From the NCBI RefSeq assembly GCF_003312915.1, contig NZ_CP030261.1:3658001-3722000 (forward strand): a DNA stretch of 64,000 bases. The letters run 5' to 3'. The position numbers and the translations under genes are program-made. This document shows positions 53,344-62,290 of this stretch, piece by piece. The stretch is from Flavobacterium fluviale. GTDB lineage: Bacteria > Bacteroidota > Bacteroidia > Flavobacteriales > Flavobacteriaceae. Position 1 is the stretch's first letter. The number at the start of each line of letters is the position of its first letter. The notes beneath the pieces are model-generated. The model searched no databases. It saw only the letters and a list, made by a program, of their open reading frames with translations, and was not told where the DNA came from.

Positions 53344-53351
53344 TACTTTTG
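53344..53351 (+). promoter_or_regulatory. -7 box upstream of catalase
   Basis: TACTTTTG matches TAnnTTTG and lies 99 bases before the catalase ATG. No TTTG sits 19 bases upstream. The preceding ACGTC...TAGTATAAT resembles a segment on the minus strand upstream of the aldehyde oxidoreductase operon. Confidence 0.4.
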
Positions 53352-53450
53352 AATGAAAGAAAAATCACAACTTTTAACTAGCTGTTAATCTGCAGGTGAA
53401 AGTTATGATTTTTCAAAAAAATTCAAAGTATTTAACTAATAAGATATTTT

Positions 53451-55592
53451 ATGAAAAATTTTCAAGACGAAAAACAACGCGATTTATCGATCAACAAATC
53501 AGATGGCACTAACAAATTTCTAACCACAGATCAAGGCCTTCGAATTAATGATGATAACAACTCGCTGAAAGCCGGGGAAAGAGGACCATCTCTACTCGAG
53601 GATTTCATTTTAAGGGAAAAAATAACACATTTTGACCACGAAAGAATTCCAGAAAGAATTGTTCACGCACGCGGTTCAGGGGCACATGGATTTTTTGAAG
53701 TAACCAATCCAATTCCAGAATTAACTAAAGCAGGTTTTCTTAAAGAAAAAGGCCTTAAAACTCCTGTATTTGCACGATTTTCTACAGTTGCAGGATCAAG
53801 AGGCTCGACAGATCTTGCCAGAGATGCCAGAGGATTCGCGGTTAAATTTTATACTCAAGAAGGTATTTATGATTTAGTTGCCAATAACATCCCAGTGTTC
53901 TTTATACAAGATGCTGCAAAATTTCCCGATCTTATTCACGCAGTAAAACCAGAACCTCATAATGAAATACCCCAAGCAGCATCTGCACATGATACATTTT
54001 GGGATTTCATTTCACTAATGCCAGAATCAATGCACATGATCATGTGGGTAATGTCTGATCGCGCCATTCCTAGAAGTTATAGAATGATGGAAGGTTTTGG
54101 TGTGCACACTTTCAGACTGATCAACGAACAGGAAGAATCGGTTTTTGTGAAATTTCACTGGAAACCTAAATTAGGAACCCACGCGGTTGCTTGGGACGAA
54201 GCGCAGAAAATTTCAGGAAAAAATCCAGATTTCCATAGAGAAGACCTTTGGGAAGCCATCGAAACTGGAAATTTCCCAGAATGGGAATTGGGCGTTCAGG
54301 TAATTCCTGCCGAAGATGAAAATAAATACGAATTTGATCTTCTTGACCCAACAAAACTGGTTCCAGAAGAATTAGTTCCCGTGACTATTGTCGGTCGAAT
54401 GGTTCTGAATAAAAATCCAGATAATTTCTTCGCAGAAACAGAACAAATTGCTTTTCACCCAGGCCATATCGTGCCAGGAATAGATTTTAGTAATGATCCT
54501 CTTTTACAAGGAAGACTTTTTTCATATACGGATACACAACTTTCTAGATTAGGAAGTCCAAACTTTCATGAAATTCCAATTAACAGAAGCGTAGCTCCAG
54601 TTCACAATAATCAGCGTGATGGACATATGCGTCAGGAAATTAATAAAGGCCGTGTAAGTTATCATCCAAATTCACTTGGCGGAGGCTGTCCTTATCAAGC
54701 ACAAATTGAACAAGGAGGTTTTTCAAGTTTTAATGAAAGAGTTGATGCACACAAAGTAAGAGAAAGAAGCGAGAGCTTTAATGATCATTTTGGACAGGCA
54801 AAATTGTTTTTTAACAGTCAGACTCCAGAAGAAAAAAGTCATATCGTAAAAGCGCTGCGTTTTGAACTTGGAAAAGTGGAAACGACAGCGATTAGAGTTA
54901 GAGTTTTAGGATTACTTTCTCAAATTGATACGACTCTTGCCGAAAAAGTAGCACTAGGACTTGGAGCTACAGTACCTCCAATTTTAGAAACGCCGATTAA
55001 CAAAGGTGTATCTCCGGAAAACGAAGGCGGATCACAGGAACCGCAGACAATAGAATCAAGTGTTTCTGCTTCAGAAGCATTAAGTATGATTACTAATCCA
55101 ACAAATTCACCAACAATTGCTTCAAGAAAAGTTGCTATTATTTGTTCTGATGGTGTATCTGAAGCTGCTGTGCTGAATATAAAAAGAGCACTTAAGAAAG
55201 AAGATGCCAAAGGATGCATTATTGCACCTCATCTTGGATCTATTGTAACAGATGCTGATGGCGCTGTTGCAGCCGAATTTAGTTTTTTAACTGCTTCATC
55301 TGTTTTATTTGACGCTGTTTATATTCCACACGGACTAGGATTGAATGCATTAGCAGAAAATGACGATTTATTCGAGTTCCTTAATGATGCATACAAACAC
55401 TGCAAAGTTATTGGAGCAGATGGAGAAGCTTCAGAAATTCTTAGCAGTGCTCCATTTGCATCTAAAATTACAAATGACGATGAGGGAATTATTTTAACAA
55501 GCGAAGCAGCAACTGAAGGATTTGCTCAAGATTTTATCACTGCTATGACAAAACACCGTTTTTGGCAGCGTGAACCAAACTTATACAATTAA
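53451..55592 (+). CDS. Large-subunit catalase (HPII/KatE type)
   Basis: The 713-residue enzyme has the monofunctional catalase core: the distal-His region [36 protein letters not shown], and [15 protein letters not shown] with distal Asn. The proximal haem ligand Tyr is in [12 protein letters not shown]. After about residue 560 a C-terminal class I glutaminase-like (flavodoxin-fold) domain is present ([17 protein letters not shown]), the mark of large HPII-type catalases. It decomposes H2O2 in the cytosol. A DUF892 gene follows 17 bases after its stop and is likely co-transcribed. Confidence 0.95.
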   Translation: MKNFQDEKQRDLSINKSDGTNKFLTTDQGLRINDDNNSLKAGERGPSLLEDFILREKITHFDHERIPERIVHARGSGAHGFFEVTNPIPELTKAGFLKEKGLKTPVFARFSTVAGSRGSTDLARDARGFAVKFYTQEGIYDLVANNIPVFFIQDAAKFPDLIHAVKPEPHNEIPQAASAHDTFWDFISLMPESMHMIMWVMSDRAIPRSYRMMEGFGVHTFRLINEQEESVFVKFHWKPKLGTHAVAWDEAQKISGKNPDFHREDLWEAIETGNFPEWELGVQVIPAEDENKYEFDLLDPTKLVPEELVPVTIVGRMVLNKNPDNFFAETEQIAFHPGHIVPGIDFSNDPLLQGRLFSYTDTQLSRLGSPNFHEIPINRSVAPVHNNQRDGHMRQEINKGRVSYHPNSLGGGCPYQAQIEQGGFSSFNERVDAHKVRERSESFNDHFGQAKLFFNSQTPEEKSHIVKALRFELGKVETTAIRVRVLGLLSQIDTTLAEKVALGLGATVPPILETPINKGVSPENEGGSQEPQTIESSVSASEALSMITNPTNSPTIASRKVAIICSDGVSEAAVLNIKRALKKEDAKGCIIAPHLGSIVTDADGAVAAEFSFLTASSVLFDAVYIPHGLGLNALAENDDLFEFLNDAYKHCKVIGADGEASEILSSAPFASKITNDDEGIILTSEAATEGFAQDFITAMTKHRFWQREPNLYN

Positions 55593-55609
55593 TATCAAAG
55601 AAAAAACAC

Positions 55610-56173
55610 ATGAAAAACTCAGAAAAACCTATAGAAAACAAGAACGTAAAAAACGATAAAAATTTTGTTGAACCAGCCTCTGACGCTGCAACAGAATTGA
55701 AAGAACTTTTTATTGACAGTCTTAAAGACATTTACTGGGCAGAAAATGCACTAGTAGGTGCCCTGCCAAAAATGGCCGACAATGCTACTGCTCCTGGACT
55801 TGCGAGTGCTATATTAGAACATCTTGATGTAACACAAAATCAAGTAAAAAGATTAGAGCAAGTTTTTGATCTTGTAGGCGAAAAAGCCGAAGGTAAAAAA
55901 TGCGAAGCAATGGCAGGACTTCTTAAGGAAGGAGACAGTATTCTTTTAGAAACTACTCCTGGAGCTGTTAGAGATGCCGGAATAATCGCCGCGTCACAAA
56001 AAATAGAACATTACGAAATTGCAACATACGGAACCTTAGTGGCTTTTGCGAAGACACTAGGAGAAAACGATGCCGCAAAATTGTTAACACAAACCCTTGC
56101 AGAAGAAAAAGAAGCAGACTGCGTATTGAATGACGTAGCTTTAAATGCAGTAAATATTGTAGCTGCCGAATAA
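55610..56173 (+). CDS. DUF892 ferritin-like stress protein, copy 2
   Basis: The 187-residue protein is highly similar over the whole DUF892 domain to the copy at 8761-9390, sharing SLKDIYWAE, RLEQVF, and a long identical block RDAGIIAASQKIEHYEI. Its N-terminal tail (EKPIENKNVKNDKN) is short and mixed in charge, without the Lys/Ala-rich head of copy 1. The di-metal carboxylate and His residues of the domain are kept. Coupling with a catalase suggests a role in oxidative stress. A terminator follows. Confidence 0.88.
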   Translation: MKNSEKPIENKNVKNDKNFVEPASDAATELKELFIDSLKDIYWAENALVGALPKMADNATAPGLASAILEHLDVTQNQVKRLEQVFDLVGEKAEGKKCEAMAGLLKEGDSILLETTPGAVRDAGIIAASQKIEHYEIATYGTLVAFAKTLGENDAAKLLTQTLAEEKEADCVLNDVALNAVNIVAAE

Positions 56174-56210
56174 ACTTCTTCAAATATCTTAACTTCTTTT
56201 CAATTTCCCT

Positions 56211-56244
56211 AAAACATCTGTACAACGTGCAGATGTTTTTTTTT
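56211..56244 (+). terminator. Terminator after the catalase-DUF892 operon
   Basis: AAAACATCTG (56211-56220) pairs perfectly with CAGATGTTTT (56230-56239), followed by T residues. Confidence 0.85.
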
Positions 56245-56327
56245 GGATCATCAGCAAACTAAACAGCTGACTGTGAATTATGTAACGCTAATGGTTCTGT
56301 ATATAAATACGAGACATACTTCCCCAA

Positions 56328-56335
56328 TACATTTG
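56328..56335 (+). promoter_or_regulatory. -7 box of the glycosyltransferase operon
   Basis: TACATTTG matches TAnnTTTG and lies 71 bases before the ATG. The -33 position reads AAAT. Confidence 0.4.
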
Positions 56336-56406
56336 CTTCAATCATTTTATCTTTTATTGAAACACTAACAATTCATAAAAGAAAATAACTTACTTAATTC
56401 ACCCAC

Positions 56407-57543
56407 ATGATGAGCAATTTAAAAAAAACAAAAATAAATAATGATTTAAAAATAAGTCATTTACAGCACGAAGCCCAATATTATGACATGATTGTATTTT
56501 GTCATTTAAGATGGCAGTTTGTATATCAGCGTCCGCAGCATATTATCAGCCGTATGGCCGAAACTATGAAGATCTTACTTATCGAAGAACCTCTTTATGA
56601 AGCCTCTCTTAGTCACACGGGAAATTTAATTATTGTGAATGAGATGCTGCATGTTTTACAGCCAAATGTAAAGGATATTGAGGCAATTGCAGGTATTATC
56701 CCAGTTTATGTAAAAAATAAAAATGTCGCTGCTGGATGGTTTTACTCAGCCTCTTTTTGTCCCTTGTTAGAATCTTTTGATTTTGATACTATCGTTTATG
56801 ATTGTATGGATGAACTTTCTTTATTCAAAGGAGCGCCCGTCCATTTAATTGATCAGGAAAAGTATTTAATGGCCACTGCCGATATTATCTTCACTGGCGG
56901 TAAATCATTGTACGAATCAAAAAAACAATTTCACAGTAAAGTTTATTGCTTTCCAAGTTCTGTCGATGAACAGCATTTTGCGAAAGCCCTAAACGGAATT
57001 ACTGTAGCTGCTGATATTTCGAATCTGCCTTCGCCAATTGTTGGCTATTATGGTGTAATTGATGAAAGAATCGATTTAGAATTACTTCATGAAACAGCTC
57101 AAAAACTGCCCAATGTTTCTTTTGTAATGATTGGACCTTTGGCTAAAATCGAAGAAGCAGATCTTCCTAAAGAAGCCAACATTCATTATTTAGGAATGAA
57201 ATCTTATAATGAATTACCTCATTACCTTAAAGCATTTGATATTGCCATGATGCCATTTGCGCTAAACGATGCCACAAAATACATCAGTCCTACTAAAACT
57301 TTAGAATATATGGCTGCTGGAAAACCGATCATTTCTACTAAAATTATAGATGTCGTACGCGATTACAGCATCTGCGTAAGCTTAATAGAAACTGCAGATG
57401 AGTTTTGCGATGCTATTCAGTTTTTAATGGATAAAACTGATCGTTTTTCGATGGAATTAGAATATTTCAAAATCCTGAAAAAAACATCTTGGGATAATAC
57501 CGTTGAAAAAATGAAACTAATCATTAAAACTTTTGCAAAATGA
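56407..57543 (+). CDS. Glycosyltransferase
   Basis: The 378-residue protein fits the GT-B fold. An N-terminal half with FCHLRWQFVYQRPQHIISRMAE is typical of family-1/4-like transferases. A hinge region with VGYYGVIDERIDLELL follows, then the donor-site half: IHYLGMKSYNELPHYLKAFDIAMMPF and SPTKTLEYMAAGKPIIST, with the E-x7-E-like acceptor of the nucleotide sugar. It is first in an operon with UDP-galactopyranose mutase, overlapping it by 4 bases, so it may use UDP-galactofuranose. Two Met codons open the frame; either could start. Confidence 0.85.
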   Translation: MMSNLKKTKINNDLKISHLQHEAQYYDMIVFCHLRWQFVYQRPQHIISRMAETMKILLIEEPLYEASLSHTGNLIIVNEMLHVLQPNVKDIEAIAGIIPVYVKNKNVAAGWFYSASFCPLLESFDFDTIVYDCMDELSLFKGAPVHLIDQEKYLMATADIIFTGGKSLYESKKQFHSKVYCFPSSVDEQHFAKALNGITVAADISNLPSPIVGYYGVIDERIDLELLHETAQKLPNVSFVMIGPLAKIEEADLPKEANIHYLGMKSYNELPHYLKAFDIAMMPFALNDATKYISPTKTLEYMAAGKPIISTKIIDVVRDYSICVSLIETADEFCDAIQFLMDKTDRFSMELEYFKILKKTSWDNTVEKMKLIIKTFAK

Positions 57544-58679
57544 AAAACATCGACATTTTAATTATAGGCGCAGGAATTTCGGGAGCAGTATTGGCGGAAC
57601 GTTATGCCTCAATCGGAAAAAAAGTTCTCATTATAGAAAAACGAAATCATATTGCGGGGAACTGCTACGATTATATTGATCAAAATCAAATATTGGTTTC
57701 TAAATACGGAGCGCATTTATTTCATACTAATGAAGAAGCAGTTTGGGAATATGTCAATCGGTTTTCGGACTGGTACTTATGGGAACACAAAGTCATCGCA
57801 AGAGTGGATGATAAAACAGTACCAATTCCAGTAAATATTACAACGGTAAACGAATTGTTCGACATCAATATTTCCACCGAAGAAGAAATGCAAATCTGGC
57901 TGGAAGAAAACCGCACACCTATTGAAAAACCAGCAAATGGCGAAGAAGCAGTTTTAAATCGCGTAGGTTCTGTTTTGTACGAAAAAATGTTTAAGCATTA
58001 TACCAAAAAACAATGGGATAAATATCCTGCAGAACTCGATGCCTCCGTTTTAGAACGAATTCCAGTTCGAAATAATTACGATGACCGTTACTTTTCAGAC
58101 ATTCATCAGGCCTTACCAAAAGGAGGTTACACTCAATTATTTGAAAATATACTAAGTCATCCAAACATCAAAGTAGTTTTAGAAACCGATTATTTTGATG
58201 TAAAAGATGATTATAAAAATTACGAAAAACTCTTTTATACAGGACCCGTTGATCGTTTCTTTGAATTCAAACATAGTCTGCTGGAAAAGCTCGAATACCG
58301 CTCTATTAATTTTGTAAGCGAAACAATCGATGCCGAATTTTATCAGGAAAACTCAGTTGTAAATTATCCCGGAACCGAAGTTGATTTTACGCGAATAATC
58401 GAATACAAACACTTTGGAAACCAGATTTCAGAAAAAACTACAGTTGTCAAGGAATTTACGGTTGATGAAGGAGAACCTTATTACCCCGTTCCTAATCCGC
58501 GAAATCAGGAAATTTATGCCCGCTATAAAACAGAAGCAGATAAGCTGATAGACGTACATTTTGTTGGAAGACTTGCCAACTATAAATATTTCAATATGGA
58601 TCAAGCCTTTAAAAATGCATTAGATCTTTTTGACAAACTTGAAAAAAACAATCAACCTCTTTATAAAACAGCTGTATAA
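57540..58679 (+). CDS. glf: UDP-galactopyranose mutase
   Basis: The 379-residue flavoenzyme converts UDP-galactopyranose to UDP-galactofuranose. It starts with the FAD motif ILIIGAGISGAVLAERYA (about residue 5), continues with EKRNHIAGNCYDY and KYGAHLFHTN, a substrate loop KMFKHYTKKQWDKYP, and ends with the family segment GRLANYKYFNMDQAFKNAL. Length and motifs match Glf. It overlaps the glycosyltransferase gene by 4 bases and shares one base with the glycosidase gene, so the three are translated together. Confidence 0.95.
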   Translation: MKNIDILIIGAGISGAVLAERYASIGKKVLIIEKRNHIAGNCYDYIDQNQILVSKYGAHLFHTNEEAVWEYVNRFSDWYLWEHKVIARVDDKTVPIPVNITTVNELFDINISTEEEMQIWLEENRTPIEKPANGEEAVLNRVGSVLYEKMFKHYTKKQWDKYPAELDASVLERIPVRNNYDDRYFSDIHQALPKGGYTQLFENILSHPNIKVVLETDYFDVKDDYKNYEKLFYTGPVDRFFEFKHSLLEKLEYRSINFVSETIDAEFYQENSVVNYPGTEVDFTRIIEYKHFGNQISEKTTVVKEFTVDEGEPYYPVPNPRNQEIYARYKTEADKLIDVHFVGRLANYKYFNMDQAFKNALDLFDKLEKNNQPLYKTAV

Positions 58680-59818
58680 TGGATATTTTCAATACATTTT
58701 TTATGGGAGGTTTTGAATGTGCCGACCATATTAACCGCTCTGGTAAAAGAGTAAATCTTTTAAAAGAAACCCAGCATGACAGCCGCTGTTATGAAGATTA
58801 TGAAGCATTAGCGGCACTTGGCATAAAAACAGTTCGGGAAGGAATCTGCTGGAGTTCTGTAGATACAAATTCTGGATTTTACAATTTTTCTAATGTTCTC
58901 ACTCGAATCAGGGCAGCAGAAAAACATGGAATACAACAGATTTGGGATTTGATTCATTTTGGCTATCCGGATGATTTATCTCCCACTCACCCACTTTTTT
59001 GTTCCCGCTTTGAACAGCTTTGCCATTCTTTTGCGGTTTTTTATAAAGAAAACTCAAAACAGAAATTATTTGTTGTTCCGATAAATGAAATCAGTTTTTT
59101 GGCATGGCATTCTGGAGACGTTAGAGGAACTGTTCCATTTGCAGTAAATAGCGGCTGGGATATCAAATATCATTTATGCAAAGCGGCAATTGCGGGCATC
59201 AAAGTTCTGAAGAAAGCTGATCCTGAATGCACTATTATTCTGGTAGAACCTCTGGTAAAAATTCATGCCACAACAATTCATGAGAATGTTCAGGAACTAA
59301 ATGAACCACAGTTTCAAGCTATGGATATTATTGCAGGAAGAATATGTCCTGAACTTGGAGGATCTGAGGATTTTCTTGAAATTCTGGGCTTTAATTACTA
59401 CTGGAACTGTCAATGGAGTGGAAACGGAGAATCTTTTGAATGGCCAGACTATCAGCAGTTAAGAGTTCCTTTTTCGGAGCTGCTTCAAACTGCATACAAT
59501 CGTTACAAAAAACCTATAATACTTACTGAAACAGGCCACTTTGGAGATCGACGTGCAGAATGGCTGGAAGAAATTACAGTACAATGCGCACTCGCCAGAA
59601 GAAACGGAGTCGATTTACGCGGAATTTGTATTTACCCTGTAACTGACCGTCCTGACTGGGATGATTTGACCAGTTATTCTCAGTGCGGCATTTTTGATTT
59701 GGATGAAAACTGTAACCGAATCCCTAATCAACATTATATAAATGCTTTGATTAAATCACAAAACAGTTTTAAAGAAAAGAAATATAGAATTCACCACTTA
59801 ATGGAATTCTTTAGATAA
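58679..59818 (+). CDS. TIM-barrel glycoside-hydrolase-like protein (clan A type)
   Basis: The 379-residue protein has a TIM-barrel glycosidase layout: FFMGGFECADH at the start, LGIKTVREGICWSSVD, VPINEISF with the acid/base Glu after Asn on strand 4, and ILTETGHFGDR with the probable nucleophile Glu on strand 7. The order resembles GH1/GH5 clan A enzymes, and no signal peptide is seen, so it acts inside the cell. It may trim a galactofuranose-containing glycan or remodel the product of the operon. Exact family uncertain. Confidence 0.75.
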   Translation: MDIFNTFFMGGFECADHINRSGKRVNLLKETQHDSRCYEDYEALAALGIKTVREGICWSSVDTNSGFYNFSNVLTRIRAAEKHGIQQIWDLIHFGYPDDLSPTHPLFCSRFEQLCHSFAVFYKENSKQKLFVVPINEISFLAWHSGDVRGTVPFAVNSGWDIKYHLCKAAIAGIKVLKKADPECTIILVEPLVKIHATTIHENVQELNEPQFQAMDIIAGRICPELGGSEDFLEILGFNYYWNCQWSGNGESFEWPDYQQLRVPFSELLQTAYNRYKKPIILTETGHFGDRRAEWLEEITVQCALARRNGVDLRGICIYPVTDRPDWDDLTSYSQCGIFDLDENCNRIPNQHYINALIKSQNSFKEKKYRIHHLMEFFR

Positions 59819-59917
59819 ATATTTTCAAAAATAAGAATGCTCGTATACTATTTCAGCTTTCCTTAAAAAATATCAACGTAATCAACTGTTAATTATACAA
59901 TTAAAACCACTCTTACA

Positions 59918-59951
59918 TGTAAAATTATACTATACAGCAACTGTACATTTA
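59918..59951 (+). promoter_or_regulatory. Probable promoter of the Lys-rich/acidic small gene pair
   Basis: TGTAA (59918-59922), 21 bases, TACATTTA (59944-59951), one base off TAnnTTTG. The ATG follows 29 bases on. Confidence 0.4.
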
Positions 59952-59980
59952 CCATTATAACAAATTTAAATATAAATATT

Positions 59981-60145
59981 ATGAAAAGTTCAAACACATC
60001 AAAAAGCACTAATAGTGCAAAGGCATCAGATAAAAAAACTGATACAAAAGAAAGTGCCGCTAAAAGTGATTCTAAGAAGGATTCCAAAGAGGATTCAAAA
60101 AAAACCGCAGCTGATACCAAAAAAGGAAACAGCACTAAAAAATAA
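59981..60145 (+). CDS. Small Lys/Ser-rich basic protein (54 aa)
   Basis: An ATG at 59981 opens a 54-residue frame of almost only Lys, Ser, Thr, Ala and Asp (for example SKKDSKEDSKKTAADTKK). It has no hydrophobic core and is probably disordered and basic, like nucleic-acid-binding tails. Nine bases separate its stop from an acidic 81-residue gene. The N-terminal head of the DUF892 protein at 8761 has a similar composition. Confidence 0.6.
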   Translation: MKSSNTSKSTNSAKASDKKTDTKESAAKSDSKKDSKEDSKKTAADTKKGNSTKK

Positions 60146-60154
60146 TTATTTATT

Positions 60155-60400
60155 ATGAGTACAGATGAAAAAGAAAATTACGGTCAGAAAGACCAGTATT
60201 TTCAAAATGACAGTCAGCAATACGAAGATCCTGATATAGATTCACCACCGGTAGATCATTCTATAACAGAAAATGCAGAACCAGACTTCAACAACGATCT
60301 TGTTACTAATGAAGATGACCTTGAAGAGGAAGATGACGACTTAGACGATGATGATGATGATGAAGAAGACTTAGAAGATGAAGACGAAGATGAAAATTAA
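60155..60400 (+). CDS. Small highly acidic protein (81 aa)
   Basis: The 81-residue protein ends in a long run of Asp and Glu (about residues 51-81), with a more mixed Gln/Asn/Pro-rich head. It follows the Lys-rich gene by 9 bases, so the two oppositely charged products are likely made together. A similar acidic protein is encoded at 38263. Function unknown. Confidence 0.6.
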   Translation: MSTDEKENYGQKDQYFQNDSQQYEDPDIDSPPVDHSITENAEPDFNNDLVTNEDDLEEEDDDLDDDDDDEEDLEDEDEDEN

Positions 60401-60420
60401 TTTTCGTATTAAATTTCAAT

Positions 60421-60466
60421 ATAAATCCTTACAGGAAGCTTGCTTCTTTTAAGGATTTATTTTTTA
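60421..60466 (+). terminator. Terminator after the charged gene pair
   Basis: ATAAATCCTT (60421-60430) pairs with AAGGATTTAT (60451-60460), followed by T residues. Confidence 0.78.
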
Positions 60467-60574
60467 TAATCCATTTCTTTCTGAATATTAACTAAATAGC
60501 AAAAAAGTAAATTTGCGAATTATTAAAGGGAATTTTATATTTACTATAATTAGCTCTTTTCCTAAATACTTGAA

Positions 60575-61207
60575 ATGAAAAATACAAATAATGCCAAGCC
60601 TCAAAAATTGACGTTCTCCTATTATCAAAATCACGATGTACTATTTTTAGCTAAAGATCTTCTAGGAAAAGTTTTATTTACACAAATTGATGGAAAACGT
60701 AGTGCCGGCATTATTGTAGAAACCGAGGCATATATGGGCGCGATCGACAAGGCATCGCACGCATATGGAGGAAGAAGAACTAATAGAACAGAAACTCTTT
60801 ACAGTCACGGCGGTATTTCTTATGTGTATTTGTGTTACGGTATTCATTACTTATTTAATATTGTAACGGCTTCAGAAGGCGAGCCTCACGCGGTTTTAAT
60901 TCGTGCAGTTGAACCTTATGATGGATTAGATATAATAGAAAGCAGGCGCGGTTTAAGCGCTGGCAACTCCCGTATATCATCTGGACCTGGTTCTGCAGCA
61001 AAAGCGCTTGGAATTGACAATACTTTTAACAAAAAAGATTTGGAAGGAGACGAAATCTGGGTCGAAGATCATGGAATAAGCTACCCTAATGAACAAATTG
61101 CAAGTGTGCCGCGCGTGGGAGTTTATTATGCTGGAGATCATGCCCTTTTACCTTGGCGCTTTTTTGTAAAGAACAATAAATATGTTAGTAAACCTAACAA
61201 AATATAA
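60575..61207 (+). CDS. 3-methyladenine DNA glycosylase (AAG/MPG family)
   Basis: The 210-residue protein matches the AAG/MPG base-excision repair family: LLGKVLFTQIDGKRSAGIIVETEAYMG (catalytic region with Glu), SHAYGGRRTNRTETLY, SYVYLCYGIHYLFNIVTA, and PHAVLIRAVEP. It removes alkylated purines from DNA. The length is usual for bacterial members. The ATG at 60575 follows about 175 bases of intergenic DNA; it is a single gene with a terminator shared with the lipoprotein gene. Confidence 0.92.
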   Translation: MKNTNNAKPQKLTFSYYQNHDVLFLAKDLLGKVLFTQIDGKRSAGIIVETEAYMGAIDKASHAYGGRRTNRTETLYSHGGISYVYLCYGIHYLFNIVTASEGEPHAVLIRAVEPYDGLDIIESRRGLSAGNSRISSGPGSAAKALGIDNTFNKKDLEGDEIWVEDHGISYPNEQIASVPRVGVYYAGDHALLPWRFFVKNNKYVSKPNKI

Positions 61208-61249
61208 AGACAATTCTTGTATATAAATGTTACAAAACCGCATAAAAAA

Positions 61250-61279
61250 ACTCTCAACAATGTCAAGAGATTTTTTTTT
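61250..61279. terminator. Bidirectional terminator
   Basis: CTCTCAAC (61251-61258) pairs with GTCAAGAG (61262-61269; two weak pairs). Seven A residues precede and nine T residues follow, so it can stop both convergent genes. Confidence 0.65.
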
Positions 61280-61296
61280 AAATAAGCTGTTGATTA

Positions 61297-61587
61297 TTAT
61301 TTAATAGAATCAGTTCTTACATTTTGATTCCCTTTTTGAGTAGATCCTGCGGTTCCTGAACCAGTAGTTCCTTCTCCAGTTGCACCAGTTGTTCCATTTT
61401 TACCATTTTCTTCAGAATTTAAAGTTGCCGACGAATCGATAGCCGGTCCAATTGTGTCAACAGACATATCCATTGAATCTTTTTCAGTATTTGGATCTAC
61501 GGAATTATTTTCATTCTTTTTACATGAAAATACAAAGGCTGTTACTAAAAACAGCACTGCCAATTTTGTTATGATAAGCTTTTTCAT
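61297..61587 (-). CDS. Small lipoprotein with Gly/Thr-rich tail
   Basis: The 96-residue product has a lipoprotein signal (FVFSCKK, Cys22) followed by an Asn/Glu/Asp-rich stretch and a Gly/Thr/Ser-rich low-complexity tail (TTGATGEGTTGSG). No folded domain is visible. It is probably anchored to a membrane with a flexible exposed tail. A single gene with no partner. Confidence 0.65.
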   Translation of the reverse strand: MKKLIITKLAVLFLVTAFVFSCKKNENNSVDPNTEKDSMDMSVDTIGPAIDSSATLNSEENGKNGTTGATGEGTTGSGTAGSTQKGNQNVRTDSIK

Positions 61588-62290
61588 AATGTTTTAATTT
61601 GAATTTATAGTATTTCAAAGTTAAAGTTATCATTACCAACATACTTACATAATTCCACCATCATTTATAGCAATCTCAATGTCTTGCATAGATGTAAAAC
61701 CTGTAAATCAAATATTAAATTGTGTAAAAAAATATCAGGCAAAGTAACTCAAATTTGTTAAAAGCTTTAAAAGCAAGAAGTAGATTTTAAAGAAGAAAAA
61801 TAGTAGTCTATTGGCATAAATTCTAAATCATTTTTTAAGAATTATTAATACAAAATAAGATTCATATTTTTAAGGGACAAGCTGTCAATTAAGGGAAAAA
61901 TGACTGTTTTTTAAGAATTTTTAAATCGAATTTTTCAATAAGGAGCTGAAAAGTGTTAAAATAATATTTTTGTTTAATCATAAGCTTTAAAATTATAAAC
62001 AAATTCTTAACTTAACCCAATAAATGATCGACAAACGGTAAAAAAGATCGATGTAATACATAAATCTAACTTATTTTTAGAACATCTTTTTTATTCTTTT
62101 GGATCAAAACAAACAATTATAAATTAAAAATCGTCATTAGGGAGAAAAAACTACTTATCACTATATTTATTGTATTTCTAGTTTCAGAATCTGTATTCTG
62201 TTCTTCTTTTCTATTGATGGTATTTTAAAAAATTTTAGAGAACCACGGTATCAGCGAATACCTCTTTATTAATATTTAAATTATCGTATT
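61588..62290. other. Long intergenic region with repeated AT motifs
   Basis: About 700 bases with no accepted gene. TTTTTTAAGAATT occurs twice (61831-61843 and 61907-61919), with similar AAGGGA elements between (about 61870 and 61891). From 62070 to 62224 an open frame without ATG encodes a signal-peptide-like string (KKLLITIFIVFLVSESVFC) ending in TAA; it may be a decayed gene start. The region probably contains the control site for the T9SS gene at 62291. Confidence 0.35.

Noticed and set aside
53451..56173. Catalase-DUF892 region as a recent transfer
   Set aside because: Base composition and codon use match the neighbours, and no mobile element or attachment site was seen.
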